Assembly: GCA_964514665.1 (NCBI GenBank)
Contig: CAZESH010000038.1
Location: 1 to 22,414 of the forward strand
DNA length: 22,414 nt
Reading direction: 5' to 3'
Origin: CAZESH01 sp964514665
GTDB lineage: Bacteria; Bacillota; Bacilli; Paenibacillales; KCTC-25726
Shown in pieces: positions 15,198-22,395 of this stretch. The notes beneath the pieces were generated by a model, which saw only the letters and a program-made list of their open reading frames with translations, searched no databases and was not told the origin of the DNA. The translations under genes and the position numbers were made by a program. The stretch's first letter is position 1, and each line of letters starts with the position of its first letter.

Positions 15198-16106
15198 TCA
15201 CACCCAAGGGAAAAAACGCTTGTTCATGAAAGCAAAAGAGCGGTCGCTTATCAAGCCGAGCAGTCCGATCACGATAATGCCGACGAAAATCTGATCGGTA
15301 TTGAGAAACCGCTGCGCCTTCATGATCGCATAACCCAGTCCGCTGTTGACCGCCACGAGCTCGGCAACGACCAGATAGGTCCAGGCCCAACCGAGAATGA
15401 GACGCAGCGTGTTCATCAGCTGCGGCAGCATCGCCGGAATCAGCACCGTCTCGATCGACTGCCACCTTCCCGCTCCCAGTGTGAAGCTGGCCTGCAGTAA
15501 ATCGTCGGACACCCTGCGCGCATTGTCGGCCACCATCAGCACGAGCTGAAAAAAACAACCGATGAAAATGACGAGAATTTTCGCCCATTCGCCGATTCCG
15601 GCCCAAATCATCACCAAGGGAATAAAAGCAACGGCAGGCATATAGCGGACAAATTCCATCATCGGTTCGATCATCGCCTCAGCCGCCTTGAAAGTTCCCG
15701 CCAGGATGCCGAGCGGAATTCCGATTGCACAAGCGAGCAGGAAGCCCGTCGTAACGCGAAATACGCTGATCCCGATATGATGCCAGTACACCCCTGTATC
15801 CAGCAATCTGAAAAATTCCACGATCACCTGATGCGGTTTCGGCATAAATGTCGGATTGACCAGACCCTTATAGCTGATCAGCGACCAAAAAGCCAGTACC
15901 GCGGCAAATGTCAGCAAGGAGATGACTGCAAAAGTGCGGGATGGAATCGGCTTATGGATTTCCCACAACCGTTTAGGCTTGCGCTCGGGCCTGTCTTTTC
16001 CTCTATGGGTGGCGCCGAAGGCGGTAATTTTTCTTGATCTGTCCCGATTTTCCCGATTCGCATTAAGATACTCGATTTTCTTTGTGGAACGGTCCTCCGG
16101 GTCCAT
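15198..16106 (-). CDS. ABC importer permease, SsuC/TauC class; probable guanidine importer
   Basis: The membrane subunit, about 302 residues with a long polar N-terminal tail of some 55 residues (rich in R, K, D, E) before the first helix (AVISLLTFAAVLAFWSLI). Several further helices follow, and the EAA-type coupling loop is readable in QASFTLGAGRWQ followed by IPAMLPQL. The start is ambiguous: GTG at 16115 overlaps the stop of the binding-protein gene, while the ATG at 16106 has AGAGG 8 nt upstream and is preferred. The unusual charged tail is retained with either start. Binding protein, permease and ATPase are contiguous, so they form one importer. Confidence 0.92.
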   Translation of the reverse strand: MDPEDRSTKKIEYLNANRENRDRSRKITAFGATHRGKDRPERKPKRLWEIHKPIPSRTFAVISLLTFAAVLAFWSLISYKGLVNPTFMPKPHQVIVEFFRLLDTGVYWHHIGISVFRVTTGFLLACAIGIPLGILAGTFKAAEAMIEPMMEFVRYMPAVAFIPLVMIWAGIGEWAKILVIFIGCFFQLVLMVADNARRVSDDLLQASFTLGAGRWQSIETVLIPAMLPQLMNTLRLILGWAWTYLVVAELVAVNSGLGYAIMKAQRFLNTDQIFVGIIVIGLLGLISDRSFAFMNKRFFPWV

Positions 16107-16111
16107 GCCTC

Positions 16112-17140
16112 TCACCTCTCGGCTGCTGCTTGCAGAAATTTCGCTTCAAGCGCTTTGTTGATATCGGGAATGGAGCTCAACATATCAAGCTTCTTCAGGA
16201 ATTCTGCGGTTTTTCCGCCGGTGTATGTCAGCGATTGGTAGTTGTCTTGCTGTTTAAAGGCTGCCAAATTATCATCGAGACTGAAAATTTTGACGCTGTC
16301 CAAGCCGGTTTTGAAATCTTCGGGCGTCGTTTCCGCATGTTTGGCCATCAACTGAATCGCTTCATCCGGATGAGCTTTATAATAATCGAGCGCGTCGAAC
16401 CAGGCGTCGACGATTTTCTGCACATCGTCGGGCCGCTGATCGATCGTTTCCTTGCGGAACACAAGCAGATCGGGAATCAGCCCCGGCGTCTCCTTGGAGG
16501 AAAACAGCACCTTGCCTTTGCCCTCTTTGACTGCCGTCGTCTGAAACGGCTCCCACAGCACGGAAGCGTCGGTCTTGCCGTTGATAAAAGCCGGTCCCGC
16601 ATCATTGACCGTCATATTGACGTAATTGATGTCCTGCTCGCTCATCCCGTTTTTCTCCAACGCGGTAAGCAGCAGCAAATGATCCACCGTGCCCAATTCC
16701 GTCGCCACCGTCTTGCCCTTCAGATCCTTGACCGACTTAATCTCCGACTTGGCGACAATCGCATCGCCGCCATTGGAGTTGTCGTTGATCAGCACAACCT
16801 TCAAGTCTATTCCTTTGGAAAGCGGCGCCAGCGTATCGCTCAAAGTTTGGCTGTTGGCGTCAACCTGCCCGGTGGATAATGCCTGCAAAGAATCGCTGTA
16901 GACCGGAAACCACTTTAATTCGACGTTCACGCCATGCTTTTTGAAAAATCCCTTTTCCTCGGCCACATACCAGAAAAACCAACCCGGCCATGGACTTAAA
17001 GCGATTTTAATCGGTGTGTCGGACACAGCCGCCTTCGCCCCTGTCTTCTCTGATCCTTTCGAACAAGCGGCAGTCAATCCTGCCAACAGCAGTACAGTCA
17101 ACAGCAGCAGCACGATCTTGCGAAGCCCTCTTTTTCCCAT
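16112..17140 (-). CDS. ABC importer substrate-binding lipoprotein, SsuA/NMT1-like; probable guanidine-binding
   Basis: The extracytoplasmic receptor, 342 residues. The N-terminus has a basic start (MGKRGLRK), a leucine-rich core and the lipobox LTAAC with C26 as lipidated residue. The mature part has the NMT1/SsuA pattern: IKIALSPWPGWFFWYVAEEKGFF, then GQVDANSQTLSD and GKTVATELGTVDHLLL. W and F in the first segment could form an aromatic pocket for a planar cation, but that is inference. The ATG at 17140 lies 6 nt after GGAGGGG; a TTG at 17155 overlaps that site. First gene after the guanidine riboswitch, so its expression depends most directly on the ligand. Confidence 0.92.
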   Translation of the reverse strand: MGKRGLRKIVLLLLTVLLLAGLTAACSKGSEKTGAKAAVSDTPIKIALSPWPGWFFWYVAEEKGFFKKHGVNVELKWFPVYSDSLQALSTGQVDANSQTLSDTLAPLSKGIDLKVVLINDNSNGGDAIVAKSEIKSVKDLKGKTVATELGTVDHLLLLTALEKNGMSEQDINYVNMTVNDAGPAFINGKTDASVLWEPFQTTAVKEGKGKVLFSSKETPGLIPDLLVFRKETIDQRPDDVQKIVDAWFDALDYYKAHPDEAIQLMAKHAETTPEDFKTGLDSVKIFSLDDNLAAFKQQDNYQSLTYTGGKTAEFLKKLDMLSSIPDINKALEAKFLQAAAER

Positions 17141-17156
17141 CCTTATCCCCTCCAAT

Positions 17157-17194
17157 TAAAATCAAAAAGCCCGGGAGCATTCTCCCAGGCTTTT
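17157..17194 (-). terminator. Guanidine-controlled terminator overlapping the aptamer 3' end
   Basis: AAAAGCCTGGGAG (minus, 17194-17182) pairs with CTCCCGGGCTTTT (17177-17165), 13 bp with one G-U pair and a 4-nt loop, then a U-rich tail. The 5' arm is also the conserved 3' end of the ykkC aptamer, so ligand binding should hold it and prevent termination: an ON switch. It lies 17 nt upstream of the binding-protein ATG region's ribosome-binding site. Confidence 0.93.
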
Positions 17195-17311
17195 GTCCCT
17201 CCGTGTATACAGCCGCGTCTTAGCGCTCCCGAGCCGTACGTCGTCTCTCGGACCAGCCCCGGAACCCTTCCCCATTTTTATGCGGTGGCGCCGGCGGAAC
17301 CCTAGACGACT
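17182..17311 (-). promoter_or_regulatory. Guanidine-I riboswitch (ykkC class)
   Basis: The minus strand shows the diagnostic ykkC blocks in order: CUAGGGUUCCG (17305-17295), CUGGUCCGAGAG (from about 17258) and ACACGGAGGGACAAAAGCC followed by UGGGAG. P1 is a perfect 7-bp helix, GUCGUCU (17310-17304) with AGACGAC (17246-17240). A second GGGUUCCG occurs in the P2 region. The class binds free guanidinium selectively. The overlap with the terminator at 17157-17194 gives antitermination in the presence of guanidine, controlling the importer, hydrolase and metal transporter downstream. Confidence 0.96.
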
Positions 17312-17359
17312 GTTTAGTATTCAATTGCGTCTGCTCCCGAAGCTTTTGTGTTTGTTTCA

Positions 17360-17388
17360 ATTATATTTGCGGCTTTCTTTTGTGTCAA
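17360..17388 (-). promoter_or_regulatory. Consensus sigma-A promoter of the guanidine operon
   Basis: Minus strand TTGACA (17388-17383), 17-nt spacer, TATAAT (17365-17360): both hexamers match consensus exactly. The transcript would start about 45 nt before the aptamer. Such a strong promoter fits control by termination and by a repressor; a GlnR-type box covers the -35. Confidence 0.92.
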
Positions 17389-17399
17389 TATATATAACA
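17383..17399. promoter_or_regulatory. GlnR/TnrA-type box over the -35 of the guanidine operon
   Basis: TGTCAATATATATAACA fits TGTNA-N7-TNACA at every fixed position. It contains the -35 hexamer of the minus-strand promoter, so bound GlnR would block RNA polymerase, which implies repression under nitrogen excess. Confidence 0.72.
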
Positions 17400-17455
17400 T
17401 AAATTTTTGTTATTTCTTTTATTTTTTAATTTTAAACAAATTTATCGCTATTTTG

Positions 17456-17472
17456 TGTTATGTTATATTACA
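17456..17472. promoter_or_regulatory. GlnR/TnrA-type box, upstream site of the urease promoter
   Basis: TGTTATGTTATATTACA fits TGTNA-N7-TNACA at every fixed position. It lies 14 nt upstream of the proposed ureA -35, a position compatible with activation or cooperative binding with the second box, whose centre is 40 bp away. Confidence 0.75.
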
Positions 17473-17485
17473 TTTATCTTTACTT

Positions 17486-17514
17486 TTTACCTTTATGTAA
17501 TATATCATTACAAT
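17486..17514 (+). promoter_or_regulatory. Likely sigma-A promoter of the urease operon
   Basis: TTTACC (17486-17491), 17-nt spacer, TACAAT (17509-17514). The -10 matches 5 of 6 and the -35 matches 4 of 6 positions. It precedes ureA by 39 nt and overlaps the second GlnR-type box. Confidence 0.55.
17496..17512. promoter_or_regulatory. GlnR/TnrA-type box within the urease promoter
   Basis: TGTAATATATCATTACA fits TGTNA-N7-TNACA exactly. It spans the spacer and part of the proposed -10, where binding should repress urease. B. subtilis ureABC is known to be GlnR/TnrA controlled. Confidence 0.75.
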
Positions 17515-17553
17515 ATAGCCAGTTAATACTTGTTTTTAAAGGAGTTCCTCCAC

Positions 17554-17856
17554 ATGAGATTCACGGATAGGGAAATGGAAAAGCTGATGATTTCCGTTGC
17601 TGCCGATCTTGCCAGAAAACGAAAAGAACGCGGGTTGAAGCTCAATTATCCCGAAGCGCTCTCCTTGTTGACTGCCGAAATTCTTGAACGCGCCCGGGAC
17701 GGCTATTCCGTTGCGGAATTGATGCGATACGGAGGCACTCTTTTAACCAGGGACGATGTAATGGAAGGCATATCGGAGATGATCCCGGAGGTTCAGGTTG
17801 AGGCGACTTTTCCCGACGGAACCAAGCTGGTAACCGTGCATGAACCGATCAGATAA
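17554..17856 (+). CDS. ureA: Urease subunit gamma
   Basis: The small structural subunit of the cytoplasmic urease, 100 residues, the exact usual length. It starts MRFTDREMEKLMI and contains LNYPEALSLLTAEILERARDG and the C-terminal VEATFPDGTKLVTVHEPI, all hallmark UreA segments. The ATG at 17554 follows AAAGGAG at 9 nt; the frame is open upstream but has no better site. First gene of ureABCFGD, with two GlnR-type boxes in front. Gamma, beta and alpha are separate genes, the normal bacterial layout. Confidence 0.98.
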   Translation: MRFTDREMEKLMISVAADLARKRKERGLKLNYPEALSLLTAEILERARDGYSVAELMRYGGTLLTRDDVMEGISEMIPEVQVEATFPDGTKLVTVHEPIR

Positions 17857-17887
17857 AACATCATACCGATAGCGAGGGGGGAGATTG

Positions 17888-18259
17888 ATGATTCCAGGGG
17901 AATACCGCTTCAATTCCGAGCCAGTGCGAATTAATCAAAACCGCAAAACCCTTTCACTGCTTGTGCAAAATACAGGAGACCGTCCCATTCAAGTCGGCTC
18001 CCACTTTCATTTTTTCGAGGTCAACAAAGCGCTGCGGTTTGACCGCAGGAAAGCCTACGGCATGCGCTTGAACATTCCTTCGGGACTGGCGGTACGCTTT
18101 GAGCCGGGTGAGGAACGGCCGATAACACTTGTGGAATTTGGCGGAGAGAAAAAAATTCATGGCTTGAACGGCCTTACGAACGGTCCGATTGAATCCCCGC
18201 CTTCCTTTAAGGCAATCGAAGAAAAATTGACGAAATGGATGGGAAACAGTGATGAATGA
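17888..18259 (+). CDS. ureB: Urease subunit beta
   Basis: The second structural subunit, 123 residues. It starts MIPGEYRF, has the beta-domain pattern NTGDRPIQVGSHFHFFEVN and then GMRLNIPSGLAVRFEPGE, diagnostic for UreB. A run of G (GGGGGGAG) a few bases before the ATG at 17888 serves as ribosome-binding site; an in-frame TTG at 17885 is less likely. It begins 31 nt after ureA and overlaps ureC by 8 nt. Confidence 0.97.
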   Translation: MIPGEYRFNSEPVRINQNRKTLSLLVQNTGDRPIQVGSHFHFFEVNKALRFDRRKAYGMRLNIPSGLAVRFEPGEERPITLVEFGGEKKIHGLNGLTNGPIESPPSFKAIEEKLTKWMGNSDE

Positions 18260-19985
18260 GTACTCTCGCGAGCAATATGCCTCCATGTATGGTCCCACAA
18301 CCGGCGATGCCATCCGGCTTGCCGATACGGAATTATGGGCCGAGATCGAAAAAGACTACACCTCATACGGAGACGAGTGCAAATTTGGGGGAGGAAAAAC
18401 GATCCGTGACGGAATGGGCCAATCCGCTTCTATTGAAAGAGACAGATTAGGGGAATGCAGGGCGCTCGATACGGTGATTACCAACGCCGTCTTAATCGAT
18501 CACAGCGGCATTGTAAAAGGAGACATCGGTATTCGCGACGGAAAAATAGCGGCCATCGGCAAAGCCGGCAATCCCGACACGATGGATGGCGTCCATCCCG
18601 ACCTGTATATTGCCGCCAGCACGGAAGTGATTGCCGGCGAAGGACTAATCGTAACCGCCGGCGGTATCGACAGTCATATCCATTTCATCTGTCCGCAGCA
18701 AATCGAAACCGCGCTTGCTTCCGGAATCACTACAATGATCGGCGGCGGCACAGGACCTGCCACCGGAACAAACGCCACCACCTGCACGCCCGGTGCTTGG
18801 CACATAGAGCGCATGCTTGAGGCTGCAGAAGCTTTCCCGATGAATCTCGGTTTTCTGGGGAAAGGCAACAGCTCATCTCCCAATCCGCTGATCGAACAAA
18901 TCGAAGCCGGCGCTCTCGGCCTCAAGCTGCATGAAGATTGGGGAACGACTCCCGCCGCGATCGACAACTGCCTCACCGTCGCCGACCGGTACGACGTCCA
19001 AGTGGCGATTCACACCGATACCTTGAACGAATCCGGATTTGTCGAAGATACGCTTGCAGCCATCAAGGGCAGAACCATTCATACCTATCATACTGAGGGC
19101 GCCGGCGGCGGACATGCACCGGACATTATCCGTGCGGCATCAGAACCTTACATTATCCCTTCTTCCACCAATCCCACCCGACCCTTTACGGTAAACACGA
19201 TCGAGGAGCATCTCGATATGCTGATGGTCTGCCATCACCTTGACAGTTCGATTCCTGAAGACGTCGCTTTTGCCGATTCCCGCATCCGTCCGGAGACCAT
19301 TGCCGCCGAGGATATCCTGCACGATCGCGGCGTCTTCAGCATTATCAGCTCCGACTCGCAAGCGATGGGCAGAGTGGGCGAAGTGATCATCCGAACTTGG
19401 CAGACCGCAGACAAGATGAAGAAGCAGTTTGGGCAGCTGAAGGAAGATGCGGACGCCGGAACAGGGGACAATTTCAGAATCAAGCGCTATATCGCCAAGT
19501 ACACCATCAACCCTGCGATTGCTCACGGCATTTCTCATCTCGTCGGTTCGGTAGAAAAAGGCAAATGGGCCGATCTTGTACTGTGGAAACCGGCTTTTTT
19601 CGGCGTAAAACCGGAGATGATCATCAAAGGAGGGATGATTGCTTACGCTCAAATGGGCGATGCCAATGCCTCCATTCCGACACCGCAGCCTGTTTACGGA
19701 CGACCGATGTTTGGTTCGTTCGGCAAAGCCGTTTATGCCACCTCGATGACCTTCGTATCCCAGGCCGCCTACGACAACGGCATCAAAATGCGGCTTCAGC
19801 TGAAGAAGCATGTGGAGCCGGTGCGCAATTGCCGCAGCATTGGAAAGAAAGATATGGTGCACAACGATCAAACACCGAAAATCGAAGTCAATCCCGAGAC
19901 CTATGAAGTATGGGTTGACGGAGAAAAAATCGGCTGTGAACCTGCCGTCAGCCTGCCGATGGCGCAAAGATATTTTATGTTCTAA
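18252..19985 (+). CDS. ureC: Urease subunit alpha (catalytic)
   Basis: The catalytic subunit, 577 residues, hydrolysing urea to ammonia and carbamate at a di-nickel centre. All ligands can be placed and each equals the Klebsiella urease number plus 8: H142 and H144 (SHIHF), carbamylated K225 (GLKLHED), H254 (AIHTD), H280 (TYHTEGAGGGHAPD), flap C327-H328 (MVCHHLD) and D368 (SSDSQAMGRVGE). The enzyme should be fully active once loaded with nickel. The ATG at 18252 overlaps the end of ureB by 8 nt. In this locus urease would consume the urea released by the guanidine hydrolase as well as external urea. Confidence 0.99.
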   Translation: MNEYSREQYASMYGPTTGDAIRLADTELWAEIEKDYTSYGDECKFGGGKTIRDGMGQSASIERDRLGECRALDTVITNAVLIDHSGIVKGDIGIRDGKIAAIGKAGNPDTMDGVHPDLYIAASTEVIAGEGLIVTAGGIDSHIHFICPQQIETALASGITTMIGGGTGPATGTNATTCTPGAWHIERMLEAAEAFPMNLGFLGKGNSSSPNPLIEQIEAGALGLKLHEDWGTTPAAIDNCLTVADRYDVQVAIHTDTLNESGFVEDTLAAIKGRTIHTYHTEGAGGGHAPDIIRAASEPYIIPSSTNPTRPFTVNTIEEHLDMLMVCHHLDSSIPEDVAFADSRIRPETIAAEDILHDRGVFSIISSDSQAMGRVGEVIIRTWQTADKMKKQFGQLKEDADAGTGDNFRIKRYIAKYTINPAIAHGISHLVGSVEKGKWADLVLWKPAFFGVKPEMIIKGGMIAYAQMGDANASIPTPQPVYGRPMFGSFGKAVYATSMTFVSQAAYDNGIKMRLQLKKHVEPVRNCRSIGKKDMVHNDQTPKIEVNPETYEVWVDGEKIGCEPAVSLPMAQRYFMF

Positions 19986-20012
19986 ATCTTTTCCTACAGG
20001 AGGGGAATGTGG

Positions 20013-20702
20013 ATGAAATTTCAATCTCGTTTGCTCTATTATGCGCAAATGTTGGATTCTTCACTTCCAATCGGGGGTTTTTCCCATTCCTTCGGTTTGG
20101 AAACTTACGTGCAAGCAGGGAAAATCAGCACAGTCAAACAATTGGAGGATTACATTCATGCTCAAATCCAAAGCTCCTTGGTTCCTTTGGAAGGTCTGGC
20201 AATCAAGGGCATATACAAGGCACTGGATGACACCGACTTCGACGAAGTTTGCAAATACGATTCGATATTACACACCTCCCGGTTATCCATGGAGTCTAGA
20301 GAAGGCATGAATAAAATGGGAAAAAGATTGTTCAAGCTGGCGCAATCCTTGTATCCATGGGTGGATTTCGATCCGTTCGAAACCGCCATCCAGCAAAAAG
20401 CCTACGGCACCTTGGCGACCATTCATGCATTTATCGCCCATCATCTGGACATATCATGCAACGACGCGGTAAAAGGATATATTTACACAAGCATAACCGC
20501 TTTGGTGAACAGTGCGATCCGCCTCATGTCGATCGGGCAAACGGAGGGTCAAAGCTTGATCCGGCGCTCGATTCCGGTTATTGATGCCGAATGGGAACAG
20601 ACAAAAACCAAGCCTGCGGATGAATTGTATTCCTTTGCCGCAATGCAGGAAATCCAGGCAATGAATCACGAGACGCTCTATTCCCGATTGTTTATGTCTT
20701 AA
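20013..20702 (+). CDS. ureF: Urease accessory protein UreF
   Basis: UreF joins UreD on apo-urease and acts as the platform recruiting UreG for GTP-dependent nickel insertion. The 229-residue helical protein has the family start region LDSSLPIGGFSHSFGLETYVQAGKI and the SPL-like middle part. The ATG at 20013 lies 7 nt after GGAGGGG; an ATG at 20007 is only 1 nt from it. It directly follows ureC by 27 nt, where ureE would stand in the ureABCEFGD order known from other Bacillales. No ureE is present in this window. Confidence 0.94.
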   Translation: MKFQSRLLYYAQMLDSSLPIGGFSHSFGLETYVQAGKISTVKQLEDYIHAQIQSSLVPLEGLAIKGIYKALDDTDFDEVCKYDSILHTSRLSMESREGMNKMGKRLFKLAQSLYPWVDFDPFETAIQQKAYGTLATIHAFIAHHLDISCNDAVKGYIYTSITALVNSAIRLMSIGQTEGQSLIRRSIPVIDAEWEQTKTKPADELYSFAAMQEIQAMNHETLYSRLFMS

Positions 20703-20732
20703 ATCATTAATGCCGCAAAGGAGAGAATCATT

Positions 20733-21467
20733 ATGTGCCAAGGAGCATCTCATCATCATCATCACTGGAAAGCTGCCGAGTCCCGCTTGGATCGACCGAT
20801 CCGCATCGGAATAGGCGGACCTGTCGGCTCGGGAAAAACCGCTCTAGTAGAAAAATTATCCAAGATACTCCGCAGCAGTTACAGTTTGGGTGTCATTACC
20901 AACGACATTTATACAAAAGAGGATGCAGAAATTCTGATCCGTCAAGCCGCTTTGCCTGAAGAACGCATCATCGGCGTCGAAACCGGAGGCTGTCCGCACA
21001 CGGCGATTCGAGAAGACGCCTCGATGAATTTCGAAGCCGTGGAACAGCTGGAAGCGCGATTTCCGGAACTCGACATCATCTTCATCGAAAGCGGAGGAGA
21101 TAATCTCGCCGCCGCTTTCAGTCCAGAGCTGGTAGATCGCTTCATTTACATTATCGACGTTGCGCAGGGTGAGAAAATTCCGCGTAAAGGCGGTCCCGGC
21201 ATCATTCGCTCCGATCTGCTGATTATCAACAAAATTGATCTCGCTCCTTTTGTCGGAGCAAGCTTGAAGGTCATGCGCGAGGATACAGAAAGAATGAGAG
21301 AAGACAATAAACCGTTTGTTTTTACTGATCTCATGTCGGAGCAAGGACTGGAGGAAGTGGCACTATGGGTGAAAAATCAATTTTCATCCTTGTCGTTTAA
21401 AGCTTCAACCAACGGCAGTGCATCAGATGCTTCTTCTTTAGCCCCAAGCAGCAGGTTGCCGTTATGA
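20733..21467 (+). CDS. ureG: Urease accessory GTPase UreG with His-rich N-terminus
   Basis: The SIMIBI-class GTPase that delivers Ni to urease. It has the P-loop GPVGSGKT (29-36), the Ni-binding CPH motif at C87-H89 in VETGGCPHTAIREDAS, ESGGDNL, and the guanine-specificity segment IINKIDLA. Two parts exceed the usual 205-210 residues: an N-terminal extension with five consecutive histidines (H7-H11) and a low-complexity Ser/Ala-rich tail of about 25 residues after residue 218, giving 244 in all. The His tract may store or pre-load nickel in place of the absent UreE. AAAGGAGAG precedes the ATG; the stop overlaps ureD as ATGA. Confidence 0.97.
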   Translation: MCQGASHHHHHWKAAESRLDRPIRIGIGGPVGSGKTALVEKLSKILRSSYSLGVITNDIYTKEDAEILIRQAALPEERIIGVETGGCPHTAIREDASMNFEAVEQLEARFPELDIIFIESGGDNLAAAFSPELVDRFIYIIDVAQGEKIPRKGGPGIIRSDLLIINKIDLAPFVGASLKVMREDTERMREDNKPFVFTDLMSEQGLEEVALWVKNQFSSLSFKASTNGSASDASSLAPSSRLPL

Positions 21468-22345
21468 ATCCATTGCATACGGTTGAGAAAAAAAAGACGA
21501 TAGCGGAGCCGATGCTTGCATCCGGCTCCACTTTTTTAAACAGCACCCTCAGCGGGCTATTTTCGCTTATCGGCGGAAAAACGGCAATGAATCAGCGCTT
21601 TCACCAAGCACCTCTAAAAATTTCCAAAACCCACTTTATGACGGATGCAGACCAACTGTACGTCTGCATAATGGATGCTTCCCCGGGATTGATGAACGGG
21701 GACTGTTACTCGGTGGAGATGACGCTTGAGCCGCAAACGCGGGTATACCTTACCAATCAATCCTTTACCCGAGTTCACCCGACACCATCGACCCCGGCTG
21801 TGATGCGTCATTTTTTTCAGGTCAAGGAGAACGCCTTGTTTGAATTTTTCCCGGAACCGCTGATTCCATATGTACGGAGCCGTTCGTTTTTCAGTACTAA
21901 GGTTTATCTCGAACCGGGGGCCTCATTCCTCTACAGCGATATTCTCACGCCGGGGAGAGTTCACCACGACGAGCTTTTTGCCTATGACTCCCTGTCCTCC
22001 CGGCTTGAAGTCATGCGCTGCGGAAAAAGAGCAGCTTGGGATCACTTTTACCTTGAACCGGGACATCATCATTTCCGTGAAGCAAGTGCTCTGGAAAATC
22101 ACACGCATCTGGCCAGCCTATGGATTTTTAATGATCGAATCGACGAAACTTTGTTGATTCGCATACGCGAGGAGCTTAAACAGCACGGAAATATAACCGC
22201 CGGCGTAAGCTTGAGCGCCGATCAAGACGTTTGCATCCGCATGCTCGGCAGCAGTACGTGGCAGCTGCAAGCCGCGGTTTCCGAACTCCGCAGTATCGCT
22301 CATCAGCATTTATTTGCCAAACCGCCCTCGACAATACGCAAATAA
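21464..22345 (+). CDS. ureD: Urease accessory protein UreD (UreH)
   Basis: UreD binds apo-urease with UreF and UreG and is thought to channel nickel to the active site. The 293-residue product has the family segments DASPGLMNGDCYSVEMTLEP, LTNQSFTRVHP and FFPEPLIPYVRSRSFF. Its first 20 residues (MNPLHTVEKKKTIAEPM) are poorly conserved in the family, as normal. Translation is coupled to ureG through an ATGA overlap; no separate Shine-Dalgarno is needed. Last gene of the operon, ended by the terminator shared with the opposing 5S rRNA gene. Confidence 0.93.
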   Translation: MNPLHTVEKKKTIAEPMLASGSTFLNSTLSGLFSLIGGKTAMNQRFHQAPLKISKTHFMTDADQLYVCIMDASPGLMNGDCYSVEMTLEPQTRVYLTNQSFTRVHPTPSTPAVMRHFFQVKENALFEFFPEPLIPYVRSRSFFSTKVYLEPGASFLYSDILTPGRVHHDELFAYDSLSSRLEVMRCGKRAAWDHFYLEPGHHHFREASALENHTHLASLWIFNDRIDETLLIRIREELKQHGNITAGVSLSADQDVCIRMLGSSTWQLQAAVSELRSIAHQHLFAKPPSTIRK

Positions 22346-22350
22346 AATAA

Positions 22351-22393
22351 AAAAAACAAAAAAAAACACCACCGACATCATGTCAGCAGTGTT
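22351..22393. terminator. Terminator between ureD and the convergent rRNA operon
   Basis: AACACCACCGACAT (22365-22378) and ATGTCAGCAGTGTT (22380-22393) form a stem on the minus transcript of up to 14 bp using G-U pairs, followed by a long U-run (from 22364 down to 22342). The long A-run lies on the plus strand, so it works best for the minus-strand 5S transcript; the plus-strand ureD transcript has only a short T stretch after it. Confidence 0.85.
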
Positions 22394-22395
22394 TG

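Noticed and set aside
17390..17550. CRISPR-like or satellite repeats in the AT-rich divergent region
   Set aside because: The recurring TGTTA/TTACA words are explained by three GlnR-type operators; there is no regular repeat-spacer spacing.
20750..20765. Five-histidine codon run as a cloning tag or artefact
   Set aside because: It is inside native coding sequence after MCQGAS with its own ribosome-binding site; His-rich UreG N-termini are known in nature.
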